Source: an uncultured Alistipes sp. | GTDB taxonomy: Bacteria > Bacteroidota > Bacteroidia > Bacteroidales > Rikenellaceae | Direction of reading: 5' to 3' | DNA length: 19,170 nt | Assembly (NCBI GenBank): GCA_904502075.1 | Contig: CAJGDL010000014.1 | Span: forward strand, 1 to 19,170 | In this document: piece by piece, positions 1-5,932 of the stretch | Position numbering within the stretch: the first letter of the stretch is position 1 | How the letters are laid out: the number at the start of each line of letters is the position of its first letter | The notes under the pieces: generated by a model | The model's database searches: none | What the model was told of the DNA's origin: nothing | The model's input: only the letters and a program-made list of their open reading frames with translations | Translations under genes and position numbers: made by a program

Positions 1-58
1 AAAAGGGGGCGAAACCCGCCTGAACCGCGAGTTCTTGTCGGCCAAGCTCAAGGACTAA
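1..58 (+). CDS. 3' end of an unidentified gene (partial)
   Basis: The window opens inside a reading frame (codons from base 2) that ends at TAA 56-58. The visible C-terminus is 18 residues, KGGETRLNREFLSAKLKD. The codons match the neighbouring genes, and a strong + strand terminator begins 18 bases after the stop, which supports this frame over the other two. A short inverted repeat (AACCGT/ACGGTT, 57-74) overlaps the stop codon. Too little is visible to name the product. Confidence 0.6.
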   Translation, partial: KGGETRLNREFLSAKLKD

Positions 59-76
59 CCGTTGAGAGACGGTTTG

Positions 77-106
77 AAAAAGGCTCGGAGATTTCCGAGC
101 CTTTTT
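77..106 (+). terminator. Rho-independent terminator of the partial first gene
   Basis: A perfect 13-bp stem (AAAAAGGCTCGGA paired with TCCGAGCCTTTTT) closes a four-base GATT loop, and the descending arm ends in a T-run. It ends the + strand transcript from the gene that enters the window. Confidence 0.9.
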
Positions 107-213
107 GTTGTGGCGGGCAATATGCGCAAGCGCAATCGTTTTTGACATCCCCCCTCCCCCCCCTTGAAAAGGGGGTGAAAAATGGATCTTCTACAAATCC
201 CGATGGAGAGAAA

Positions 214-259
214 TGTTAAGGAGGGGATTTGTGATTCTGCACAAATCCCCTCCTTAACA
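214..259. repeat. Perfect 19-bp inverted repeat
   Basis: TGTTAAGGAGGGGATTTGT (214-232) is exactly complementary to 241-259 across an eight-base loop. There is no T-run on either side, so it is not a standard terminator. A related ACAAATCCC occurs just upstream at about 193. It resembles the G/C-run hairpins scattered between genes in Bacteroidetes. Its function is unknown. Confidence 0.8.
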
Positions 260-265
260 CACCAT

Positions 266-337
266 GTCATCCCGAGAATTTTCATTTTAGGGCGTTGCAT
301 AGCACGATGATATCGCATGAAAATTTGTGGGGATCTT
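266..337 (+). repeat. Dispersed hairpin element, long form
   Basis: The element begins GTCATCCCGAG and ends GTGGGGATCTT. The same ends bound a 36-bp element on the other strand at 5556-5591. ATCCC pairs with GGGAT at the ends, and inside them AATTTTCAT (277-285) pairs with ATGAAAATT (317-325), giving a two-part stem around an AT-rich loop. The two copies share their ends but not their interiors. Confidence 0.65.
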
Positions 338-565
338 CCGATTATCAAGGAGTTCCAGAGTCGAATAACCGCCCGGACGACGAAGTTGTTTGGGGCAATC
401 CACGGTTTTGTATGGAAACTCCTCCGAAGCTCCGCACCACCTCCCCAAACATGAGCGAAAAGTGTAATTTTTGTAATAAAACCTTGCGACCAAGGAAATT
501 ATCGTTATCTTCGTCTACCCAATCTCGGTGAGTTCCGGGGTGCTTTCGCATAGGGATTCGGCTTT

Positions 566-586
566 GCCTCCTTCGGGAGGCTTTTT
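566..586 (+). terminator. Orphan + strand terminator with a UUCG loop
   Basis: GCCTCC (566-571) pairs with GGAGGC (576-581) around a TTCG tetraloop, followed by TTTTT. This is a textbook intrinsic terminator on the + strand, but no + strand gene lies between it and the terminator at 77-106. It may end an unannotated RNA from the 340-565 region or back up the upstream terminator. Confidence 0.75.
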
Positions 587-674
587 CTTCTCCAAAATCT
601 TATCTCGCTTCCTAAAAAAGCCCTTTCGCAGTAAAAAAATTTTTTGTTGGAGGGGCTCTTTTGCGAATTTTTAT

Positions 675-682
675 TAACTTTG
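675..682 (+). promoter_or_regulatory. Promoter -7 box for gcvP
   Basis: TAACTTTG is an exact match to the Bacteroidetes -7 consensus TAnnTTTG. A well-spaced -33 TTTG is not obvious: the candidates lie at 643-646 (too far) and 660-663 (too near). Transcription would start near 688, giving gcvP a leader of about 137 bases. Confidence 0.65.
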
Positions 683-710
683 TTAATTGGAAAAAAGATA
701 AAGAAGAAGT

Positions 711-780
711 GCCTCCCGACGAGGGGTGCCGTAGCGGTGGGCTACGAACAACCAATGCCTAATACGGGAAGCAGATTGGA
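711..780 (+). promoter_or_regulatory. Folded 5' leader of gcvP, possible cis-acting RNA
   Basis: Downstream of the promoter the leader contains three nested or adjacent pairings: 711-718 with 765-772 (eight pairs, one mismatch), CGTAG 730-734 with CTACG 742-746, and CCAAT 753-757 with ATTGG 775-779. The rest of the leader is A-rich and leads straight to the ATG. I looked for the glycine, tetrahydrofolate, TPP, SAM and cobalamin riboswitch signatures and found none. Part of it (GAGGGGTGCC) resembles the intergenic repeat at 5448-5460, so it could instead be a truncated repeat. Confidence 0.35.
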
Positions 781-824
781 CTTTTGACTTAAAAAAATCG
801 AAAACCTAAATAAAACTTACACTT

Positions 825-3659
825 ATGGCATTTGACAATTTTGCTGCGCGCCACATCGGCGTGACGCGTGAAAACGATCTGAAGGAGATGCTCGACGTGA
901 TCGGCGTGAAGTCGGTCGAGGAGTTGATCTCGCAGGTGATTCCCCAGTCGATCCGTCTGAAGGAGCCGTTGGCCCTTCCCAAGGGGATGAGCGAGTATGA
1001 GTTTTCGGCTCATATTCAGGAGCTTGCCTCGCGCAACCGCACCCTTCGCTCGTTTATCGGTATGGGATACTACCCGACGGTGGTGCCGGCCGTGGTGGCT
1101 CGCAACGTCTTTGAGAACCCCGCTTGGTACACCTCTTACACCCCCTATCAGGCCGAGATTTCGCAGGGCCGCCTCGAGGCACTCTTGAACTACCAAACCG
1201 CCATCATTTCACTGACGGGTATGCAGATTGCCAACTGCTCGCTCCTGGACGAGGCAACGGCCACGGCCGAGGCGATGTTGATGATGTATGCCCTGCGCTC
1301 GCGCGAGGCCGTGAAGGAGGGGCGCAATCAGCTCTTCGTGGATGAGAACATCTTCCCGCAGAACCTCGATGTGCTGCTGACCCGTTCGGAGCCCTTTGGT
1401 ATCGAGCTGATTGTGGACGACTACGCTACCTACGAATTCTCGGGCAAGGAGTTTGGTGCCATCGTGCAGTGCCCGGCCGCCAATGGCGAGTTGCGTGATT
1501 ACGCTGCGTTTGCCGAGTCTGCCCATCAGAAGGGAATCTTGGTGACGGCCGTAGCCGACCTCTTGTCGTTGGCCTTGGTGAAGGCTCCCGGCGAGTGGGG
1601 TGCCGATATCGCTGTCGGTTCGACGCAGCGCCTGGGTACCCCGATGGGCTTCGGAGGCCCCTCGGCCGGCTACATGGCTACGCGTGAGGCCTACAAGCGC
1701 AATATGCCGGGTCGTATCATCGGTGTTTCGGTCGATCGTTTGGGCAACAAGGCCCTGCGTATGGCTCTGCAGATGCGCGAGCAGCACATCAAGCGCGAGA
1801 AGGCCACCTCGAATATCTGTACTGCCTCGGCCCTGATGGCCTCGATGGTGGGTCTCTACTGTATGTATAACGGCCCCGAGGGGCTGCGTCGCGCCGCCGA
1901 GACGGCTCACCGTTCGACCGTAACCGTGGCCAACGCCCTGGAGGCTTTGGGCTATAAACTCACCACGAAGCACATCTTCGATACCGTGGAGGTGGAGGCC
2001 GAGGCTGCCGTGATTCAGTCGCTGGCCCTGATTCAGGGGATCAACTTCTACTACCCGAGCGAGGGCCGTGTACGCCTCTCGTGCGACGAGGTGACGACCC
2101 CCGAGGAGGTGGCCACCATCGTGGCAATCTTTGCCGAGGCGCGTGGCAAGAAGCAGAAGAGTGTGAAGCTCGTTTCGGAGAATGCACTGCCGGCCAATCT
2201 GGTACGCGAGTCGGCCTACCTGCAGGAGAAGATCTTCAACGCCTACCGCTCGGAGAGCGAGTTGATGCGTTACATCAAGAAGCTCGAGCTGCGCGACATC
2301 TCGCTGGCCAACTCGATGATCTCGCTCGGTTCGTGCACCATGAAGCTCAACGCCGCCGCCGAGATGATGCCCCTCTCGCTGGCCGGCTTCCAGAATATGC
2401 ACCCCTTCGCTCCGGCCGACCAGGCCGAGGGCTACCTCGAACTGATTGCCGAGTTGGAGCGCAACTTGGCCACCATCACGGGCTTTGCCGCCTGCTCCGT
2501 ACAACCCAACTCGGGTGCTGCGGGCGAGTACACGGGCCTGATGGTGATCCGTGCCTACCACCAGAGCCGTGGTCAGGGCTACCGCAACATCATGCTGATC
2601 CCCTCGTCGGCACACGGCACGAATCCGGCATCGGCAGCCATGGCCGGCATGAAGATCGTGACGGTGGCCTGCGACCAGAACGGTAATATCGACGTGGAGG
2701 ATCTCAAGAAGAAGGCCGAGGAGCACAGCTCGGAGCTGTGTGGTCTGATGGTGACCTATCCTTCGACCCACGGAGTCTTCGAGAGCCGCATCCGCGAGAT
2801 CGTGGATGCCGTACACGAGGCCGGCGGTCAGGTCTATATGGATGGTGCCAACATGAACGCCCAGGTGGGTCTGACGAACCCTGGTTACATCGGTGCCGAT
2901 GTCTGCCACCTGAACCTCCACAAGACCTTTGCCATGCCTCACGGCGGTGGTGGTCCCGGTGTGGGCCCCATCTGCGTGGCTGAGCACCTCGCGGAGTTCC
3001 TTCCCTCGCACCCCATTGTGGCCACGGGAGGCGACAATGGCATCACGGCCGTGGCCTCGTCGCCCTTTGGTTCGGCTCTGCTGCTCCCGATCACCTACGG
3101 CTACATCAAGATGCTGGGTGAGGAGGGATTGCGCCACTCCACCGAGATGGCCATCGTCAATGCCAACTACATGTCGTCGGCCCTGAAGGGCGAGTACCGC
3201 ACCTACTACGCCGGTGAGACGGGTCGTGTGGGTCACGAGATGATCCTCGACCTGACGAACTTCAAGCGCGACTACAACATCGACTGCGGTGATATCGCCC
3301 ACCGTCTGATGGACTACGGCTTCCACGCCCCGACCCTCTCGTTCCCCGTACACGAGACGCTGATGGTGGAGCCTACCGAGTCGGAGGACAAGGCCGAGAT
3401 GGATCGCTTTATGGCTGCCCTAGTGCAGATCAAGCGCGAATGCGAGGCGGCTGCCGCTTCGGGAGAGAAGGACAATGTGGTGGTGAATGCTCCCCACACC
3501 GCTCCCGAGCTCTGTGGCGAGTGGTCGCACCCCTACACTCGCCAGGAGGCCGCCTTCCCGTTGGAGTGGATCAAGTGCGCCAAGTTCTTCCCCTATGTTT
3601 CGAAGATTGACAACGGTTACGGTGACCGCAATCTCTGCTGCCAGAATCTAGTGGAGTAG
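825..3659 (+). CDS. gcvP: Glycine dehydrogenase (decarboxylating), P-protein of the glycine cleavage system
   Basis: This 944-residue protein is the pyridoxal-phosphate enzyme that decarboxylates glycine and passes the aminomethyl group to the lipoyl arm of H-protein, in the cytoplasm. Length and organisation match the single-chain P-protein: an N-terminal P-protein half (about 1-430) fused to the C-terminal half (about 450-944), as opposed to the split two-subunit form. The cofactor lysine is K700 in HLNLHKTF, followed by the glycine-rich PHGGGGPG. The N-terminus contains the family's FAARHIG motif. The ATG at 825 follows an A-rich stretch without a Shine-Dalgarno, as is usual in this phylum. 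gcvT, gcvH and lpd are not in this window, so the other subunits must come from elsewhere. The folded leader upstream may control it. Nothing looks truncated. Confidence 0.98.
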   Translation: MAFDNFAARHIGVTRENDLKEMLDVIGVKSVEELISQVIPQSIRLKEPLALPKGMSEYEFSAHIQELASRNRTLRSFIGMGYYPTVVPAVVARNVFENPAWYTSYTPYQAEISQGRLEALLNYQTAIISLTGMQIANCSLLDEATATAEAMLMMYALRSREAVKEGRNQLFVDENIFPQNLDVLLTRSEPFGIELIVDDYATYEFSGKEFGAIVQCPAANGELRDYAAFAESAHQKGILVTAVADLLSLALVKAPGEWGADIAVGSTQRLGTPMGFGGPSAGYMATREAYKRNMPGRIIGVSVDRLGNKALRMALQMREQHIKREKATSNICTASALMASMVGLYCMYNGPEGLRRAAETAHRSTVTVANALEALGYKLTTKHIFDTVEVEAEAAVIQSLALIQGINFYYPSEGRVRLSCDEVTTPEEVATIVAIFAEARGKKQKSVKLVSENALPANLVRESAYLQEKIFNAYRSESELMRYIKKLELRDISLANSMISLGSCTMKLNAAAEMMPLSLAGFQNMHPFAPADQAEGYLELIAELERNLATITGFAACSVQPNSGAAGEYTGLMVIRAYHQSRGQGYRNIMLIPSSAHGTNPASAAMAGMKIVTVACDQNGNIDVEDLKKKAEEHSSELCGLMVTYPSTHGVFESRIREIVDAVHEAGGQVYMDGANMNAQVGLTNPGYIGADVCHLNLHKTFAMPHGGGGPGVGPICVAEHLAEFLPSHPIVATGGDNGITAVASSPFGSALLLPITYGYIKMLGEEGLRHSTEMAIVNANYMSSALKGEYRTYYAGETGRVGHEMILDLTNFKRDYNIDCGDIAHRLMDYGFHAPTLSFPVHETLMVEPTESEDKAEMDRFMAALVQIKRECEAAAASGEKDNVVVNAPHTAPELCGEWSHPYTRQEAAFPLEWIKCAKFFPYVSKIDNGYGDRNLCCQNLVE

Positions 3660-3716
3660 ACAAGTGGTTACGCAAAACCTGTACGGAAATTAACCGAGCT
3701 ATTAAAACAACACATT

Positions 3717-4325
3717 ATGAAGAGATACTTTTTTGTCCTATTGGCCCTTGTGCTGACTACGGCTTGCACCAATGAGCCGGAGGGCTTTATCCACTCAAAG
3801 GGCATTGGCCCCGTCAAAATCGGCATGTCGATCGCGGAGCTGCCAGCCCAAGTTGAAGGGCTCTACGACGAGATCCAAAAGATTGATGAGGAGGGGTATT
3901 ACGACGATTTCATGGGGGAGGAGATTCCTCCTCGCGACAAATACCTGTTCAAAAAGATGGGTGAGGTAATCTTTATGACCGAGTGTGAGGATGGAGAGAC
4001 TCAGATCGAGTATCTTGAAGCCCTCTCGCCTATGCTTTCGCACAGAGGTGTTTGTCCCGGCATGAGTTGTAAGGAGGTTCTTCAGACCGAAGCAAAGCTG
4101 CATGCCGGCGGCTACCCCGAGTCGTGCGAGTTTGTCTGCTATTGGCTTTTTCCGGAGCCCTCGATTGAGGCATGGGGTGAAGGGACTGTCCTCTCAAATA
4201 GTGGTATTTCCTATTTTACCCAGATGGACGAGGATGATCTCCACAATTGGACAGAGCCTCGCACGGATTTCAAAGCCGAGTACTTCACCGATGAATACCG
4301 CATCCAAAAGATTGTAATCCGATAA
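3717..4325 (+). CDS. Small putative lipoprotein of unknown function
   Basis: This 202-residue protein starts with a lipoprotein signal (hydrophobic residues 4-15, then TTAC with the lipidated cysteine at 17), so it is probably anchored in the envelope. I do not recognise the family. Two stretches look alike: GIGPVKIGMSIAELP (29-43) and GVCPGMSCKEVLQ (111-123). Both share a G-x-G/P...GMS..E(L/V) pattern, which suggests an internal duplication of a small domain. Five further cysteines (90, 113, 118, 137, 141) could form disulfides outside the cytoplasm. The mature part is acidic. It begins 57 bases after gcvP with no promoter box or terminator between, so read-through from gcvP is possible, although no functional link is evident. 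Its base composition looks less GC-rich than gcvP. A terminator follows. Confidence 0.8.
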   Translation: MKRYFFVLLALVLTTACTNEPEGFIHSKGIGPVKIGMSIAELPAQVEGLYDEIQKIDEEGYYDDFMGEEIPPRDKYLFKKMGEVIFMTECEDGETQIEYLEALSPMLSHRGVCPGMSCKEVLQTEAKLHAGGYPESCEFVCYWLFPEPSIEAWGEGTVLSNSGISYFTQMDEDDLHNWTEPRTDFKAEYFTDEYRIQKIVIR

Positions 4326-4368
4326 AACCGGCTTTACGAATCGGTATTTGAATTGAACTTACATCACG

Positions 4369-4412
4369 AAGGTGTGTCTTTGCTCAAAGAGGAGCGGGAC
4401 ACACCTTTTTTA
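4369..4412 (+). terminator. Terminator after the small lipoprotein gene
   Basis: AAGGTGTGTC (4369-4378) pairs with GACACACCTT (4398-4407). An inner GCTC/GAGC hairpin sits in the loop and a T-run follows the outer stem. It works on the + strand; on the minus strand the stem is not followed by a T-run. Confidence 0.85.
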
Positions 4413-4477
4413 TAGCCGGAAACAACTCTTTGTTCCTTGAAAGAGTGGAGGTATCCCTCTTTCTATGAGTCGTTCAT

Positions 4478-5380
4478 TTAACTTCGAATTCCATGGGTAA
4501 TTCCTCGGCGCAGGCGCACCAACCAGAGAGCCTTCGCCGGACGGAGGGTGATCAGCCAGAAGAGGGCAATCAGCAGGGTCGCCCCCCATTTCAAGAGTTC
4601 GCATAAGCGCAACCGAACGACCGAATCGCTCAACTCGGCTCGGCGGCGCTGACTTACACCTATATTATAAGAGAGGCTTTCGAAATAGGTACGAGTGAGC
4701 TTGCGGGCAGGAATCAGGTGCCACATGACGGCATCGGGCACATAGTAGCACTTGGCACCCGCACGGGCCAGACGTTCGAAGAGGTCGCTCTCCTCGCCGC
4801 CAATCAGACGATCGCCCACACGCCCCAATTCGGGGTTGAAAAAGCCGAAGCGGTCGAAAACCTCGCGCCGAAAGGCCATATTTCCACCAGCCGGAATACG
4901 ACCCGCGGGAAATTCGCACACCTTATCGCCATAATCCATCGGATTGGCGATCGGCTCCTCCGTAAAGCGCGACATCCATCGTGGGCGAGGGCACTCCTCG
5001 TAGGTGGCAATCACCTGACCTCCAGCCGACATGGCCTCGGGGTGCCGATCAAAGAGGTTGACATAGGCGGACAAAAATTCGGGGTTGATGCGCTCGTCGT
5101 CGTCAATAATGGCGATTAGCTCGCCACGCGAAGCCGTGATGCCGCAGTTACGGGCGTGCGACAGCCCCTGACGGGCCTCATCTACCATCCTCAGGTTCAT
5201 CCCCGAATGGTGCGAGGCAAAGTCGGCAAACTGCACCGAGGTCTGATCCGTCGAGTTGTTATTCACCACAACGCACTCCCACTGCTCGGCGGGCAGCGTT
5301 TGCCGTACGACCGACTCCAAGGCCTTGATCAGGGCCTCAGCACGGTTGTAGGTGGCGATGATGAGCGAGATGCGAATCAT
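4478..5380 (-). CDS. Family 2 glycosyltransferase with a C-terminal membrane segment
   Basis: This 300-residue GT-A fold enzyme should move a sugar from a nucleotide donor to a glycan or lipid acceptor at the inner membrane. The start, ISLIIATYNRAEAL, and the NNNSTDQT segment (40-47) are the GT2 nucleotide-binding strands. IIDDDE (91-96) holds the metal-binding aspartates. GGEESDLFERL (194-204) fits the ED catalytic-base region, and W220-H221 follow it. A hydrophobic helix at about 262-281 with a basic tail suggests membrane attachment. Donor and acceptor cannot be read from the sequence. It stands alone, outside any visible polysaccharide cluster, flanked by hairpin repeats. Its start is fixed by the conserved N-terminus, and a promoter -7 box lies only four bases upstream of the ATG, so the message may be leaderless. 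No strong minus-strand terminator is seen after it. Confidence 0.92.
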   Translation of the reverse strand: MIRISLIIATYNRAEALIKALESVVRQTLPAEQWECVVVNNNSTDQTSVQFADFASHHSGMNLRMVDEARQGLSHARNCGITASRGELIAIIDDDERINPEFLSAYVNLFDRHPEAMSAGGQVIATYEECPRPRWMSRFTEEPIANPMDYGDKVCEFPAGRIPAGGNMAFRREVFDRFGFFNPELGRVGDRLIGGEESDLFERLARAGAKCYYVPDAVMWHLIPARKLTRTYFESLSYNIGVSQRRRAELSDSVVRLRLCELLKWGATLLIALFWLITLRPAKALWLVRLRRGITHGIRS

Positions 5381-5384
5381 AATA

Positions 5385-5413
5385 CAAAGGTAGAAAATAA
5401 TTCAAAATTCAAA
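5385..5413 (-). promoter_or_regulatory. Promoter of the glycosyltransferase gene
   Basis: Read on the minus strand, TACCTTTG (5392-5385) matches the -7 consensus exactly. TTTG sequences that could serve as the -33 box come from the heptamer repeat upstream, at spacings of 17 (5413-5410) and 24 bases. Neither is the usual 20 or so. The predicted start of transcription falls on or next to the ATG at 5380. Confidence 0.65.
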
Positions 5414-5428
5414 ATTCAAAATTCAAAA
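5401..5428. repeat. Four tandem copies of the heptamer TTCAAAA
   Basis: Four perfect, uninterrupted copies run from 5401 to 5428. On the minus strand each reads TTTTGAA, so each supplies a TTTG. The array occupies the -33 region of the glycosyltransferase promoter. A seven-base perfect repeat can change copy number by polymerase slippage. Confidence 0.9.
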
Positions 5429-5436
5429 TTATTTTT

Positions 5437-5534
5437 CCCTTGCGGCGAGGGGAGGTGCCACGAAGTGGCGGAGGAGTATGTGGTTGGGACACACGCCCCC
5501 GGTGCTTCGCACCCCCCCTCTACCTTAGAGGGGG
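5437..5534. repeat. String of four hairpins, intergenic repeat type
   Basis: Four small hairpins follow one another: CCCT/AGGG (5437-5451), GCCAC-GAA-GTGGC (5457-5469), GGTGC-TTC-GCACC (5501-5513) and a 9-bp CCCCCTCTA/TAGAGGGGG stem (5514-5534). There is no open frame and no T-run. The layout resembles repeated intergenic sequences of Bacteroidetes chromosomes. A short part (GAGGGGAGGTGCC) is similar to the gcvP leader at 721-730. Confidence 0.65.
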
Positions 5535-5555
5535 AGTTCACTCGTCGCCCATAAA

Positions 5556-5591
5556 AAGATCCCCACGTCGCCTGCGGCTCCTCGGGATGAC
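5556..5591 (-). repeat. Dispersed hairpin element, short form
   Basis: On the minus strand this 36-bp element starts GTCATCCCGAG and ends GTGGGGATCTT, the same ends as the element at 266-337. ATCCC pairs with GGGAT, and an inner GCC-GCA-GGC forms the tip. It shares its ends, but not its interior, with the other copy. Confidence 0.65.
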
Positions 5592-5646
5592 GACATTACG
5601 GTGATCCAACAATGGCCGACCTACGGTCTTTGTTCGCGTGCAAAAC

Positions 5647-5677
5647 AAAAAAAGAGAAGTCCATCTCTGAACTTCTC
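5647..5677 (-). terminator. Terminator downstream of tRNA-Leu
   Basis: On the minus strand GAGAAGT (5677-5671) pairs with ACTTCTC (5660-5654) around a ten-base loop, followed by seven T residues. It lies seven bases past the tRNA 3' end. Confidence 0.85.
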
Positions 5678-5683
5678 CTTCAG

Positions 5684-5767
5684 TACCCGGAGCCGGGGTC
5701 GAACCGGCACGTCATTGCTGACATTGGTGTTTGAGACCAACGCGTCTACCGATTCCGCCATCCGGGC
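5684..5767 (-). tRNA. tRNA-Leu, anticodon CAA
   Basis: This is an 84-base class II tRNA with a long variable arm. The acceptor stem pairs GCCCGGA (5767-5761) with TCCGGGT (5691-5685), including a G-U pair at the end, and the discriminator A is at 5684. The anticodon stem TTGGT/ACCAA closes the loop CTCAAAC, giving anticodon CAA (5733-5731), which reads UUG leucine codons. The T arm contains GGTTCGACCCC. The CCA end is not encoded. It has its own promoter and terminator, so it is a single-gene transcript. Confidence 0.97.
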
Positions 5768-5786
5768 AAACCTTGAATCGGGAGTG

Positions 5787-5818
5787 CAAATGTAGAAATA
5801 AATTGGCAAACTCCCAAA
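5787..5818 (-). promoter_or_regulatory. Promoter of tRNA-Leu
   Basis: On the minus strand TTTG (5818-5815), a 20-base spacer and TACATTTG (5794-5787) make a complete -33/-7 Bacteroidetes promoter. The -7 box ends 19 bases before the mature tRNA, leaving a short 5' extension for RNase P to remove. It is the best-formed promoter in the window. Confidence 0.85.
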
Positions 5819-5843
5819 TTTCATGCAAAAAAAATGTGCTACA

Positions 5844-5868
5844 AAGGAAAAATAACGCTTTTTTAGCG
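5844..5868 (-). terminator. Weak terminator after uvrC
   Basis: On the minus strand CGCT-AAAAA-AGCG (5868-5856) is followed by TTATTTTT. The stem has only four pairs, so termination may be partial and uvrC transcripts could continue into tRNA-Leu. Confidence 0.45.
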
Positions 5869-5932
5869 CAGATCGCACAAAAAGAGCGCATAATGAAGGG
5901 CATCCGAACCGAAGTCGAGGGCTCATCAAACC

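Larger units (their letters stand above)
107..674. other. Gene-free intergenic stretch rich in hairpins
   Basis: I see no credible gene here. From left to right it holds a C-run/G-run hairpin (about 147-176), a perfect 19-bp inverted repeat (214-259), a GTCATCCC...GGGGATCTT hairpin element (266-337), a stretch with two interleaved complementary pairs (349-358 with 413-422, and 387-395 with 443-451), an orphan + strand terminator (566-586) and an A/T-rich segment leading into the gcvP promoter. Short open frames at 287-551 on both strands have no supporting features and overlap the repeats. Confidence 0.7.

Noticed and set aside
295..531. 78-codon + strand frame with a CNFCNK pair of cysteines
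   Set aside because: It starts with TTG inside a hairpin repeat, has no promoter box, and the CxxC is isolated. It may be part of a repeat or RNA.
689..824. Glycine riboswitch before gcvP
   Set aside because: The conserved aptamer segments (the CCGAAGG and CUCUCAGGCAAAAGGAC types) are absent. Only generic folding is visible.
1209..3353. 714-codon open frame on the minus strand
   Set aside because: It lies wholly inside gcvP, and its product (rich in H, G, R, V) has no recognisable domain. It is a shadow of GC-rich codon use.
5684..5767. tRNA-Leu as an integration site for a mobile element
   Set aside because: No integrase gene, no second copy of the tRNA 3' end, and housekeeping genes on both sides.
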